Assembly (NCBI RefSeq): GCF_011761355.1
Contig: NZ_JAASRW010000006.1
Coordinates: 533,371-597,370, forward strand
Reading direction: 5' to 3'
Source of the DNA: Paenibacillus lupini
GTDB taxonomy: Bacteria > Bacillota > Bacilli > Paenibacillales > Paenibacillaceae
Length of the DNA stretch: 64,000 nt
In this document: positions 17,040-25,535 of the stretch, piece after piece
Numbering within the stretch: position 1 is the first letter of the stretch
How the letters are laid out: every line of letters starts with the position of its first letter
Position numbers and translations under genes: made by a program
The notes under the pieces: model-generated
The model's database searches: none
Seen by the model: only the letters and a program-made list of their open reading frames with translations
What the model was told of the DNA's origin: nothing

Positions 17040-17285
17040 ATGAGTGAACAAGCACAAGATACAATGTACGATGAAGTATTGGACGTACTGGATAAATTGC
17101 GTCCGTTCCTGCAACGTGACGGTGGCGACGTAGAATTGGTGGACGTAGAGGACGGTATCGTTAAACTTCGTCTGATGGGTGCATGCGGAAGCTGCCCAAG
17201 TTCCACAATTACACTGAAAGCCGGCATCGAGCGCGCTTTGCTCGAAGAGGTTGAAGGCGTACAGGAAGTTGTTCAAGTATTCTAA
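17040..17285 (+). CDS. NifU C-terminal-domain protein (YutI-like)
   Basis: An 81-residue NifU-like cluster carrier. The family signature LRPFLQRDGGDVELV is followed by the cluster-binding Cys pair in GACGSCPSS (CxxC). ATG 17040 is chosen over ATG 17031 because AAAGGAG immediately precedes the latter. It acts in Fe-S delivery together with the HesB/IscA-type protein at 13806. Confidence 0.93.
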   Translation: MSEQAQDTMYDEVLDVLDKLRPFLQRDGGDVELVDVEDGIVKLRLMGACGSCPSSTITLKAGIERALLEEVEGVQEVVQVF

Positions 17286-17300
17286 GCTTAGCCTTAATGC

Positions 17301-17341
17301 AAAAAGAGTCTTGCCCGCTACAAGCAGGCAAGACTCTTTTT
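17301..17341. terminator. bidirectional terminator
   Basis: A 15-bp perfect inverted repeat (AAAAAGAGTCTTGCC and its complement) with A-run and T-run flanks ends both yutI and the convergent SDR operon. Confidence 0.88.
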
Positions 17342-17349
17342 TTGTTATC

Positions 17350-18129
17350 TTATAACCCAATAATATTAGAACGAATGGCGTCAAAGCCGCCGGTCACATT
17401 AATAATGCTGCCTGTCAGGAAATCGGATTTGGATTGACATAAGAATCCGATCACTCTTGCTACATCCTCACCGGTTCCAGGTCTCCCAATCGGGGATTCC
17501 AGGTCCCGAAGTGCTGCGGCATCATCAATTGTCATCTCTTTATTCAGTCCTCGAATATCGCCGGGTGCAATCATGTTGACGGTGATGCCATGTGGCGCTT
17601 CTTCTACTGCCAATGATTTAGTGAAAGAGACCAGCCCCGTTTTAGCTGCCGCATAGACAGCCCTGTGAGGCCACGCTCTTGCTTCGTCCGCATGGCCAAA
17701 GCCAAGGTGCACAATCCGTCCCCAGCCTCTCTCACGCATGCCAGGGAGCAGCTTATGATCAAGCAGCATCACACCAAGCAGATTACCGTTTAACAGCTTT
17801 ATAATCATCTCTTCGCTGTATTCGGCGAACAGACGACGCTCACGCATGAACGGACCAGCGTTATTCACCAGAATATCGACGCCGCCATTCCAGGCTTCCG
17901 CAGCTGCAGCAAGCTTTGCTACACCAACAGGACTTGCAATATCGCCTTGTATAGCCGTTGCTCTTACACCTAGCTTCTCGATCTCACTCTGTAACTCCAG
18001 CGCCTCTTGCCCGCTCTCCAGGTAGTTTAACACGATGCTGCAGCCAAGACTTGCGAGCTGCAATGCAGTTCGTTTGCCAAGCCCTTTGGCGCTCCCAGTT
18101 ACAAGCGCCGTTCTGCCCATCAGCTCCAC
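17350..18129 (-). CDS. short-chain dehydrogenase/reductase
   Basis: A 259-residue SDR. It shows the nucleotide motif TGSAKGLG, the NNAG motif (VNNAGPF), the catalytic YAAAK, and the C-terminal GSIINVTGGFD, as in FabG-like oxidoreductases. The catalytic Ser usually found before YxxxK appears replaced: the stretch reads IVHLGFGHADEARAWPHRAVYAAAK, with Gly/His where IxxSS is usual, which may lower or alter activity. GTG 18129 is 7 nt after GAGGGGG; TTG 18135 is too close and ATG 18120 has a poorer site. Last gene of the ctaA-mqnL-HEPN run. Confidence 0.82.
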   Translation of the reverse strand: MELMGRTALVTGSAKGLGKRTALQLASLGCSIVLNYLESGQEALELQSEIEKLGVRATAIQGDIASPVGVAKLAAAAEAWNGGVDILVNNAGPFMRERRLFAEYSEEMIIKLLNGNLLGVMLLDHKLLPGMRERGWGRIVHLGFGHADEARAWPHRAVYAAAKTGLVSFTKSLAVEEAPHGITVNMIAPGDIRGLNKEMTIDDAAALRDLESPIGRPGTGEDVARVIGFLCQSKSDFLTGSIINVTGGFDAIRSNIIGL

Positions 18130-18152
18130 GAGCAATCCCCCTCGCGATTCGC

Positions 18153-18860
18153 TTACCTGGTTCGTATAAATTTGCAGGCATAATCAAAGGTAAGACGTAA
18201 TGATCCTGTCACCAACTGTAATCCATCCTGTAGATCCTGTGACTGCCCTTCAATATTCTCAAGGTGCACTTCCTCACCATACATCGTATGGCTTTGGGCT
18301 AGGTCATCCTGCATTTCCGTATTCATATAGTGAATCTCCGTGTTACGGCGCTTCCGCAGCCGGCCCATCGGCTCCTTGAGGCTTTCCTTGATATCGCTAA
18401 GCTTCCAGGTCAGATCCGGATGCGCCTTCTTGTCACGCATATTGCGAAGAACGGTGAAGTAGGAGAAATGTGGCTTGATCCGCTCCGTCTTCATTCCGAG
18501 CATATCATTGAGCAATATGCTCAATTTATCAAGTAAGGCGAAAATCCGGATAAATGCATTTTTGTCGAAATACACATAGCGCTGGTAGTTCAGCATCTCT
18601 TCCTCCGACATCTGACTGACCGATGAAGCCTTAATCTTCTCCTTGAAGCGCCGAGCGGCATAACAGCTCTGCTCGATTTCGTTCAAGGATGCAAGTAGAC
18701 CCTTCGTCCATACCTCGTAGGTACGCAGTTTATGGTCCAAATCCTTGCCCGCCTCGATCTTCTCGTGAAGCAGTGACACGAACTGATTCATCAGCTGTAT
18801 CGTTTCAGCAAGACGACCTTCCGGCTCCCGTTCCGGTTCATTGAATAGAAAACGCAGCAT
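18153..18860 (-). CDS. HEPN-domain protein with two Rx4H motifs (Cthe_2314-like)
   Basis: A 235-residue, mainly helical protein resembling proteins annotated as Cthe_2314-family HEPN. It carries two copies of the HEPN ribonuclease motif R-x4-H: R142-DKKA-H147 and R172-NTEI-H177. HEPN proteins with this motif are often metal-independent RNases in toxin, abortive-infection or stress systems. No partner nucleotidyltransferase or antitoxin is next to it; it sits 32 bp after mqnL and 23 bp before the SDR. The function here is inferred from motif only. Confidence 0.65.
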   Translation of the reverse strand: MLRFLFNEPEREPEGRLAETIQLMNQFVSLLHEKIEAGKDLDHKLRTYEVWTKGLLASLNEIEQSCYAARRFKEKIKASSVSQMSEEEMLNYQRYVYFDKNAFIRIFALLDKLSILLNDMLGMKTERIKPHFSYFTVLRNMRDKKAHPDLTWKLSDIKESLKEPMGRLRKRRNTEIHYMNTEMQDDLAQSHTMYGEEVHLENIEGQSQDLQDGLQLVTGSLRLTFDYACKFIRTR

Positions 18861-18892
18861 CGGCCGCTCCCGCCTCTCTTAGCGATTCATGA

Positions 18893-20653
18893 TTAGAAGT
18901 ACTCGTTCCATCTACGGTCAACCAGCTCCGTAATATCCTCACGTGTGAATAGTTCATCCGGATAACCCGGCTTCATTCTTGCATCAATCACGATTGGCAG
19001 TTTATAGCCAAAATGATGACGGCGAATATCGGCATTGGCATAAATATCATCCGCGGGATTGAACCGAGTAAATACCGTCCATAAGAATGACGTTTGGCCA
19101 TGAGCAATATCAGCGTCATCAACTAGGAAGATAAGCGGCCATTCTGTACCACGTTCCGACAATCTTGCAAGCAGGCGTTCCGCAAGCTGCGGCTCTGCTT
19201 CATAGGCTGCTCCGGATACAACAAGACATCCTCGGCAATAGACTTGTGCATGATTGATTTCTTCAATAACGCCTTCCTCATAGCTCGATGGCAGCTCTCG
19301 AATGGGCTCACCAACACCAAGCATAACCGCTTTACTGCCATGATTAAATTTGCCGCTTGTATAGTCCAGCGTATCATGTGACGTTTCATCAAAGACAAAC
19401 AGATCGGTCTGCGGCTGGAACCGCTCAAGCACCGTCTCAAGCAAGACGTCGAAGCGCGACAAGTCAATTGGCTGATCAGTCAGGATGAGGAATTTCGTTA
19501 AGGTCAACTGACCTTGGCCAAGAATACTGAATGCCGTAGAAAGCGCCTCACGGGAATACGATTCGCGTACAACTGCTGCTGCCAGCGCATGTACTCCGGC
19601 TTCCGCGTATGCCCACAGTTCTCTGACGCCTGGCATAACCATCGGGAATGCCGGTGCCAGCAGACGCTGCAAATACTCGCCTAAATAATAGTCTTCTTGA
19701 CGAGGTTTGCCCACGATCGTAGCCGGGTAGATCGCATCCTTACGATGCCAAACATGATTAACGTTAAATACAGGGAAATCATGAACAAGCGAATAATACC
19801 CAAAGTGATCGCCAAATGGCCCTTCGGCTCTGCGAATATGCGGCGGTACATGACCGCTGATCACAAATTCTGCTTCTGCTGGAATCCGATGTTTGCTATG
19901 CGGATCAGCTACAACCGGCAGCTTACCTCCCAAGATGAGTGAAGCCATAAGCAGCTCAGGCAGATGTTCTGGCAGCGGTGCGATCGCAGAAGCGATTAGT
20001 GCCGGAGGACCGCCAAGGAAGACAGACACCGGCAGCGCTTCGTTACGCTGCTCCGCTTCGTGATAATGGAAACCGCCGCCTTTATGTATTTGCCAATGCA
20101 TGCCCGTAGTAGAATCATCAAAGATTTGCATACGGTACATCCCTAGATTATGCGCTTTGCGGGATTTTAAGCTCTCCGTATAGACAAGCGGCAGCGTTAC
20201 AAACGGTCCGCCATCCTCCTGCCAGCTCGTTACTCTCGGGAGATCCTTCAGCGGGTTTTGACGTTTCAGAGACTGCAGGATCGGTGCCGTACCGCTTGGC
20301 ACCTCTTTCATGCCTACCTTAAGCATGTCCCAAATGAGTTTTTTCTCACCCCACAAGGCTTTAGGCGTTGGCGGCATAATACGATCTGCGGCACCAACAA
20401 TCTGTTTCATAATTTCTTCGGGACGTGGTCCAAAAGCCAAATCGACACGACGACTTGTCCCGAACATATTCGTAAGAACAGGGAATGGAGTACCCTTCAC
20501 ATTGGTGAAAAGCAGCGCCGGCCCTTCCTCTTCAATGACGCGGCGGTGAATTTCCGCCAGCTCCAAATATGGATCAACCTGCACGTCAATGACGAGCAGG
20601 TCCTTTTCTTTCTTTAATACCTCAACAAATTCACGCAGGTTTTGAAAACTCAA
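18893..20653 (-). CDS. mqnL: menaquinone biosynthesis decarboxylase, UbiD family (MqnL)
   Basis: A 586-residue UbiD-like decarboxylase that would use prenylated FMN to remove the ring carboxylate of 1,4-dihydroxy-6-naphthoate derivatives after prenylation in the futalosine pathway. Family stretches visible are GPALLFTNVKG, MHWQIHKGGGFHYHEAE, and RRAEGPFGDHFGYY with its acidic residues. The length fits the MqnL group, longer than E. coli UbiD (497). The start is TTG, overlapping the ctaA stop by 4 bp, with GGACGGGA upstream. A UbiD of another substrate is possible but the mqnE gene nearby supports this call. Confidence 0.85.
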   Translation of the reverse strand: MSFQNLREFVEVLKKEKDLLVIDVQVDPYLELAEIHRRVIEEEGPALLFTNVKGTPFPVLTNMFGTSRRVDLAFGPRPEEIMKQIVGAADRIMPPTPKALWGEKKLIWDMLKVGMKEVPSGTAPILQSLKRQNPLKDLPRVTSWQEDGGPFVTLPLVYTESLKSRKAHNLGMYRMQIFDDSTTGMHWQIHKGGGFHYHEAEQRNEALPVSVFLGGPPALIASAIAPLPEHLPELLMASLILGGKLPVVADPHSKHRIPAEAEFVISGHVPPHIRRAEGPFGDHFGYYSLVHDFPVFNVNHVWHRKDAIYPATIVGKPRQEDYYLGEYLQRLLAPAFPMVMPGVRELWAYAEAGVHALAAAVVRESYSREALSTAFSILGQGQLTLTKFLILTDQPIDLSRFDVLLETVLERFQPQTDLFVFDETSHDTLDYTSGKFNHGSKAVMLGVGEPIRELPSSYEEGVIEEINHAQVYCRGCLVVSGAAYEAEPQLAERLLARLSERGTEWPLIFLVDDADIAHGQTSFLWTVFTRFNPADDIYANADIRRHHFGYKLPIVIDARMKPGYPDELFTREDITELVDRRWNEYF

Positions 20654-21582
20654 ACTTTTTCCCGTCCTTCCCGCAGCCGCCAGGAACGTATCAGCATATC
20701 ACTCAATATTCCAAACAAGCCCGTAATAATCAGATTATGAAGCAAGTTCGTAAACAGGAACCAATCTTCGTTCCCAATTGTCTCCGTTAGCAGCGCACCA
20801 CTCAAGATCTGCGCAATTACAAGGGTAAGCGCCCAGCCGGCAGATTTCGTAAGGCCTTCGCCTTTGCGGCTGATTTTCCGTACATGTACATACAATCCAA
20901 TGAGAGCAAGACCAAAAATAAGTGCCCCTATACGATGAATAAAGACTGCTGCTGTTGCACCTTCGAGCTCCGGTACAACTTCGCCGTTGCAAAGCGGCCA
21001 GCCGAGGCAGCCACCTGCCGAATCGGTATGGCGAATATAAGCACCGAGGTAAACCACAATATAACAAAATATGGAGACAGCCAGCATACGAGGGAAAATA
21101 GCGCGTGGCACTACAAACTCCGCAGGCTTGCCGTTCTTCGCACGGTAAGACCATACAACCAAAAGCAGCGTAAAAGCAAATGCGATCAAGGATATGCCGA
21201 AATGAATCGCCATAACCGCAGCAGACTGATACCAAACAACAGCTGCAGCGCCCATCAGCGCTTGAACAATCGTGAAGAGTAAAGCTCCGCTTGCATAGAC
21301 AAACGGTTCTTTGTAATCAGGCTTATTTTTCCGAAACAGCAGGTAGATTGCAGCAAAGGCAGCCACAACGAGCAGACCTTCGAATCCGGTAATTAAACGA
21401 TGTGAAAATTCAATCGCAGTTTCCATTGTATAAGAAGGAATGAACTTACCGTTGCAAAGCGGCCAATCATCTCCGCACCCGCGTCCCGAATCGGTATTTG
21501 TAACAAGTGCTCCGGCGAGCAATACAAAAAGCATTCCGATGCACGATGCGAGAGCAAGCGTGCGAAAACGGCCGGTAACCAT
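20650..21582 (-). CDS. ctaA: heme A synthase CtaA
   Basis: A 310-residue, eight-helix membrane protein that oxidises heme O to heme A for cytochrome aa3. Both repeats carry the paired cysteines of the Bacillus-type enzyme (GRGCGDDWPLCNG and GGCLGWPLCNG) and heme-ligating histidines (EFSHRL, MAIHFG, FIHRIG, LLHNL). The start follows AAAGGTGA. It is probably the first gene of an operon with mqnL, HEPN and SDR genes, linking heme A and menaquinone synthesis. ctaB (heme O synthase) is separate, at 39059. Confidence 0.95.
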   Translation of the reverse strand: MVTGRFRTLALASCIGMLFVLLAGALVTNTDSGRGCGDDWPLCNGKFIPSYTMETAIEFSHRLITGFEGLLVVAAFAAIYLLFRKNKPDYKEPFVYASGALLFTIVQALMGAAAVVWYQSAAVMAIHFGISLIAFAFTLLLVVWSYRAKNGKPAEFVVPRAIFPRMLAVSIFCYIVVYLGAYIRHTDSAGGCLGWPLCNGEVVPELEGATAAVFIHRIGALIFGLALIGLYVHVRKISRKGEGLTKSAGWALTLVIAQILSGALLTETIGNEDWFLFTNLLHNLIITGLFGILSDMLIRSWRLREGREKV

Positions 21583-21723
21583 AATAAAATCACCTTTTTT
21601 CGGGGTTTTGTTGTCACCTCATTATAGCGATTATAAGGGTCAAAAGCCATGTTGAAAATGTGACACTTCCTAGGGTGTGACAGTTCCGTGGCAATGATGC
21701 AGACGAGGAAAATCTTTAATAAG

Positions 21724-21768
21724 AAAAGCCCGAATCTCCTCCAATTTAGAAAGAGAATTCGGGCTTTT
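21724..21768. terminator. bidirectional terminator
   Basis: AAAAGCCCGAAT pairs with ATTCGGGCTTTT, with T-rich ends on both strands. It ends the thioredoxin-like gene on the minus strand. Confidence 0.8.
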
Positions 21769-21781
21769 GTGTATGTGTCTT

Positions 21782-22126
21782 TTAGTTCGGAAGTGCTTCC
21801 GCCACCTGCACGGCACGCTCCAGGAATTGTTCAATTTCTTCCCGTGTTTTACGCAGCTTGTTGACGAACCGAATCAATTCTTTGCCATTCCGAAAAGCAA
21901 CGAAACTTGGAATGCCAAGAATGTTCAGCTCGGAGCATAGATCAGGCAGTTCATCACGGTCAATTTCGTAGAATGAAATTTTACCGCTGTTCTGCTGCTC
22001 TACATCCGGCATAAACGGATCAATATAATGGCAGTCTGGACACCAGGTCGTCTTAAATACCACCACTGTAATACCGCCGCCTTGAACTGCTTCACGGAAG
22101 GCCGCATCTGTTGATAATTTGATCAT
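21782..22126 (-). CDS. thioredoxin-like protein with CPDC active site
   Basis: A 114-residue thioredoxin fold. The active site is TTWCPDC (Cys29, Cys32) instead of WCGPC, and the cis-proline segment is LGIPSF. CPDC-type proteins of this size are common in Paenibacillus and Bacillus (YtpP/YdbP-like). ATG 22126 is preferred because GGGAGG lies directly before the upstream ATG at 22135. Terminates at the hairpin 21724-21768. Probably cytoplasmic: there is no signal peptide. Confidence 0.88.
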   Translation of the reverse strand: MIKLSTDAAFREAVQGGGITVVVFKTTWCPDCHYIDPFMPDVEQQNSGKISFYEIDRDELPDLCSELNILGIPSFVAFRNGKELIRFVNKLRKTREEIEQFLERAVQVAEALPN

Positions 22127-22156
22127 GCTGGTCATCCTCCCTGCTTAACTACAAGA

Positions 22157-23737
22157 TTAGCTCACTTCACGGTCAATGACAAAGGTATCACTGCCATAGC
22201 TGTCATCCCAATGAACCTTCGCACCAAGTGCATTTGCAAAGTCACGGCCTGCTACATACAATGCGCCGTCTACGGACTTCGCTACGAACGACCATGTAGC
22301 GGCTTTTCCGTTAACCTTTACTTTGTCTGAGCCATCCTTCAGGACGATTGTTGTATTCGTCGCTTCATCATAGACTGTAACACTTTTTGTCTTTTTATCA
22401 TATTTCACCGTAGCACCAAGCTCTTCAGCGACAGTCCGGAGCGGAACAATGGTCACATATTTAGGTGTTACGATTGCCGGATAACGGCCATAATCAACAG
22501 ACAGCTCAACCGTTTGTTTGCCGATATGCAGCTGCTGCAGAAGAGCGTACGCAGCGGACTTCGTATCAAACATTCTCAGCACTTGATAGCCTTGCAGCGA
22601 ATCAAGCTGATCTGATGTAATGGCCGCATCAGGAATGACTGGAGCATCCGCTTTTACGTTACCATTTACATTCCACATTTCGCTCTCCATATGGAGTACC
22701 AGGCCTTCAAGTGGGAACAGCGCCTGCTCGCTTGGTTTAAACGTAACATCAACTGCCTGCTTACGAATATCCAGCTTGCTGTCCACATACAGTTCGGCTT
22801 TGATCGATGAATCATCATTAAAGATCTGCTTGAGATCCTCTGCACTTTCTTCTTCCAAAGCTTTAAGCTCATCCTGAAGAGATACAATAGCGGCCATAAG
22901 TTCATCTGTAGCTTCTTTGATCTGATCCTCTGTTGTTGGCATATCAAGACCAGTCTGTTCGAATGGATTCACACCGGTTTCTTCCCAAAGCTCAGGGTGG
23001 CTGCTAACAATCGTAACGATCTGCTTCACGAACTTTTCCATACCATCATGGTCGTTCGCAAGTACGTCTACATATTTTTTCACCCACGCCCAAATTTCGG
23101 TGCCACTGAGTTCAGCCTTCACATGGAAGAGCGAAGTGTTAACTCCGTTAATTGGCTCTTGAACAGTGTTAACCGACAGCTTATCCGGATTAGGCAGATT
23201 GTTGATGAAGAAGTCCGTTGCGCTGTCCATAACCTCTTTGCCAATCGCTGTTAATGCTTCTTCGTCCGGTCCAGCTGCAGCATCTGCATCAAGCTCAGCT
23301 GTTCCAAGCATGGAACCCAGGCCAGAGCCGCTCACATCCAGAACGATCGGAAGCTTTGCACCTTCTACCTCGATCACAGCCGTGGTATCCGACTGTTTAA
23401 TCGAGAAGCCGATGTTAATATTTCCGCCAAGAACCAGCTTACCCGCGTATGAAGCGTGGCTGGCATCTTGTACTTTTACGCTATCTAACTGAAGCTTAAA
23501 ATTCGAGAATAATTTCAACAGTGAGGCTTCTTCTTCAGACATACCTTCAAAAGCTTCTTCATTCAAGAGAAGCTTCAGCTCTACCGACTGTTTGCCTTCG
23601 GAAGAAGTCACTTTAAGTGTGTTTTTCAGAACCGCATTAAAGTCAATGCCTGAGATCGCTTGACAGCCCGCCACAATAACGAGGGCCAGAGACAGAATCA
23701 ATATGATCCCCCTCTTAAACCTTTTCAACCTTTTCAA
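22157..23737 (-). CDS. lipoprotein with C-terminal copper-amine-oxidase-N (stalk) domain
   Basis: A 526-residue lipoprotein. The lipobox is VIVAGC with Cys near residue 25. The long middle section (30-400) is unlike any family I can name. Residues about 415-525 form a stalk domain (VTIVPLRTVAEELGATVKYD, then VTVYDEATNTTIVL). It may sit at the membrane-wall interface. The start is TTG, 8 nt after GGGAGA; the N-terminus has a tandem 12-bp repeat coding KRLKRFKR. A gene encoding another stalk-domain protein is at 9161. Confidence 0.8.
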   Translation of the reverse strand: MKRLKRFKRGIILILSLALVIVAGCQAISGIDFNAVLKNTLKVTSSEGKQSVELKLLLNEEAFEGMSEEEASLLKLFSNFKLQLDSVKVQDASHASYAGKLVLGGNINIGFSIKQSDTTAVIEVEGAKLPIVLDVSGSGLGSMLGTAELDADAAAGPDEEALTAIGKEVMDSATDFFINNLPNPDKLSVNTVQEPINGVNTSLFHVKAELSGTEIWAWVKKYVDVLANDHDGMEKFVKQIVTIVSSHPELWEETGVNPFEQTGLDMPTTEDQIKEATDELMAAIVSLQDELKALEEESAEDLKQIFNDDSSIKAELYVDSKLDIRKQAVDVTFKPSEQALFPLEGLVLHMESEMWNVNGNVKADAPVIPDAAITSDQLDSLQGYQVLRMFDTKSAAYALLQQLHIGKQTVELSVDYGRYPAIVTPKYVTIVPLRTVAEELGATVKYDKKTKSVTVYDEATNTTIVLKDGSDKVKVNGKAATWSFVAKSVDGALYVAGRDFANALGAKVHWDDSYGSDTFVIDREVS

Positions 23738-23763
23738 TTTACAAATCTCCCTTCACTAGTAGT

Positions 23764-23800
23764 AATAGGGTAATAGAGTAATAGACCTATAACCCTATTT
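23764..23800. repeat. direct and inverted repeats upstream of the stalk lipoprotein
   Basis: Three 8-bp direct repeats, TAATAGGG, TAATAGAG and TAATAGAC, run head to tail at 23764-23787. AATAGGGTAATAG (23765-23777) also pairs with CTATAACCCTATT (23788-23800), 12 of 13. The array lies 27 bp upstream of the lipoprotein TTG start, so it covers the promoter or leader. Could be an operator. Confidence 0.5.
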
Positions 23801-23856
23801 ATTGTAACTGAGAAAAGGGTGTATTGTAAATGTATGGAAAAAGTAGATTTATGTCA

Positions 23857-25497
23857 CTATTTCTGCGTCTCAGAACGGTTAAACAGCTTTAGAAGCAGGA
23901 TAAACAGCTTACGCAGTGGTCCCGGGAAGGATCTTGCATCTTCCATTGTGACAACACGGAGCAATACCAGGAGCACGAGATATAGCACCCCAATAACGCC
24001 ACCTGCTACAGCAGCGGATACGAAATAAGTAAGCTTGTCCGGCCAGCTGTCTGTCAGATGTCGAACCCCAACCTCAGCTCCCCAGCCAGCAGCAACAGAA
24101 ACAACGATCGTTACGATATAAGAAGGCCAGCGGCTTCCAAGCACCGTAAATTTCACTTCTTTACGAATTGCTTCCATATTCATCCACGTCATAATAACAA
24201 AGCATACGCTTGTTGCCATAACAACACCGTACACCCCATAGACCGGAGCAAGCGCGTAGCTGCATATGATTTTGAGACCAATACCTACGAAGGTGTTCAT
24301 CATCGGAATACGCTGCTTGCCTAGACCGAACAGAATCGAATTGCTTGTCATCATCGTAATTTGGAAAATCGTCCCTGCTGTTAAAGCAGCTACAACACCG
24401 TAACCACTTGCATCAGCGAAGATCAGCCCCGTTACCGAGTAAGATGCTGCCGCAATACAAAGCGCTGCTGGCACACCGGTAAAGAGAACAATCCGCATAA
24501 TGAGTGAGGTTTGTCGTTCAACTTCCCTCATATTACGAAGGGAATAAGCTGACGATATAACCGGAATGATCGAGGTGCTGAGTGCAATCGCAAGGATTGG
24601 CGGAATACCCGCAATCGTCTGTGCTTTAAAGCTAAGTTCCCTCAATACGGCCTTTGCTTCGTGATAACCGCCATAATAATCTTCAGTTAACCGAATGAAT
24701 AATGACGAATCAAACGTATAAATAATTTGAACGGTCATCGCCGTAATGACAATCGGAATTGATATCGTGAAAATCTCACGGTAGATCGAACGGAACGGAA
24801 TTTTCGAAGTTGCTTTTACCGCCTCAATATCTACCACAGGCCGTTCCGCTAAGTCGCCGCGGCGCAGCTTACCAGCATAATAAACCATGACCAGCAAAGC
24901 GCCAACGCCACCAATAACGTTACCAAATGATGCCGCTGCTGCTCCCCACTTCTCGCCCCAATCGATGGAGACAACGTAATAAGCAAGGGCAACCCCAACA
25001 ATAACGCGCAGGATTTGCTCCATGATCTGGGACATGCCGCCCGCCATCATAAATTGACGGCCTTGGAAGTAGCCTCTCATCATCGCGATGATCGGGAAGA
25101 TCAGAAGCGTTGGTGCCACTGCCCGGATCGCAACCTCTGCACCCGGCGTTTTGGCGATATGAACAGCATAATAAGGAGCCGCCGCGTACAAGGCAATCGT
25201 TAAGATTACCCCCGTCACGATGCCAAATAACAGCGCAGCCTGATAGACACGCTTCGCCTCATGCTCACGTCCAAGCGAATAACGCTCGGCTACCATTTTG
25301 CTAATGGCACTTGGAAGTCCTCCGGTTGCGACCACAAGCAGTGTCAAATATACGTTGTTCGCTACTGCAAAATAAGTCCCGCCGTCTCCCTTAAGGATAT
25401 GATCAAGCGGCACCCGTTGAAAAATCCCGAGGAACCGCGCTATAAGCGCGGCTGCCGCCAGGATTAATGTACCTTTTATAAGCGAATCTTTTTTCAT
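23857..25497 (-). CDS. lipid-linked oligosaccharide flippase (MurJ/SpoVB family)
   Basis: A 546-residue polytopic protein with about 14 helices. It has the MVF/MATE-type features of B. subtilis YtgP (MurJ) and SpoVB: ALIARFLGIFQRVPL at the N-terminus, ATGGLPSAISKMVAE and MRGYFQGRQFM. The length (546) is closest to YtgP, which flips lipid II, but SpoVB-like function in spore cortex synthesis is possible. The start follows AGAAGGAAAT. Next on the strand is a long gap before the lipoprotein gene; no shared terminator is obvious. Confidence 0.82.
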   Translation of the reverse strand: MKKDSLIKGTLILAAAALIARFLGIFQRVPLDHILKGDGGTYFAVANNVYLTLLVVATGGLPSAISKMVAERYSLGREHEAKRVYQAALLFGIVTGVILTIALYAAAPYYAVHIAKTPGAEVAIRAVAPTLLIFPIIAMMRGYFQGRQFMMAGGMSQIMEQILRVIVGVALAYYVVSIDWGEKWGAAAASFGNVIGGVGALLVMVYYAGKLRRGDLAERPVVDIEAVKATSKIPFRSIYREIFTISIPIVITAMTVQIIYTFDSSLFIRLTEDYYGGYHEAKAVLRELSFKAQTIAGIPPILAIALSTSIIPVISSAYSLRNMREVERQTSLIMRIVLFTGVPAALCIAAASYSVTGLIFADASGYGVVAALTAGTIFQITMMTSNSILFGLGKQRIPMMNTFVGIGLKIICSYALAPVYGVYGVVMATSVCFVIMTWMNMEAIRKEVKFTVLGSRWPSYIVTIVVSVAAGWGAEVGVRHLTDSWPDKLTYFVSAAVAGGVIGVLYLVLLVLLRVVTMEDARSFPGPLRKLFILLLKLFNRSETQK

Positions 25498-25535
25498 GAT
25501 TTCCTTCTCTTTCTGCGATTACCTGCCTAAGCAGA

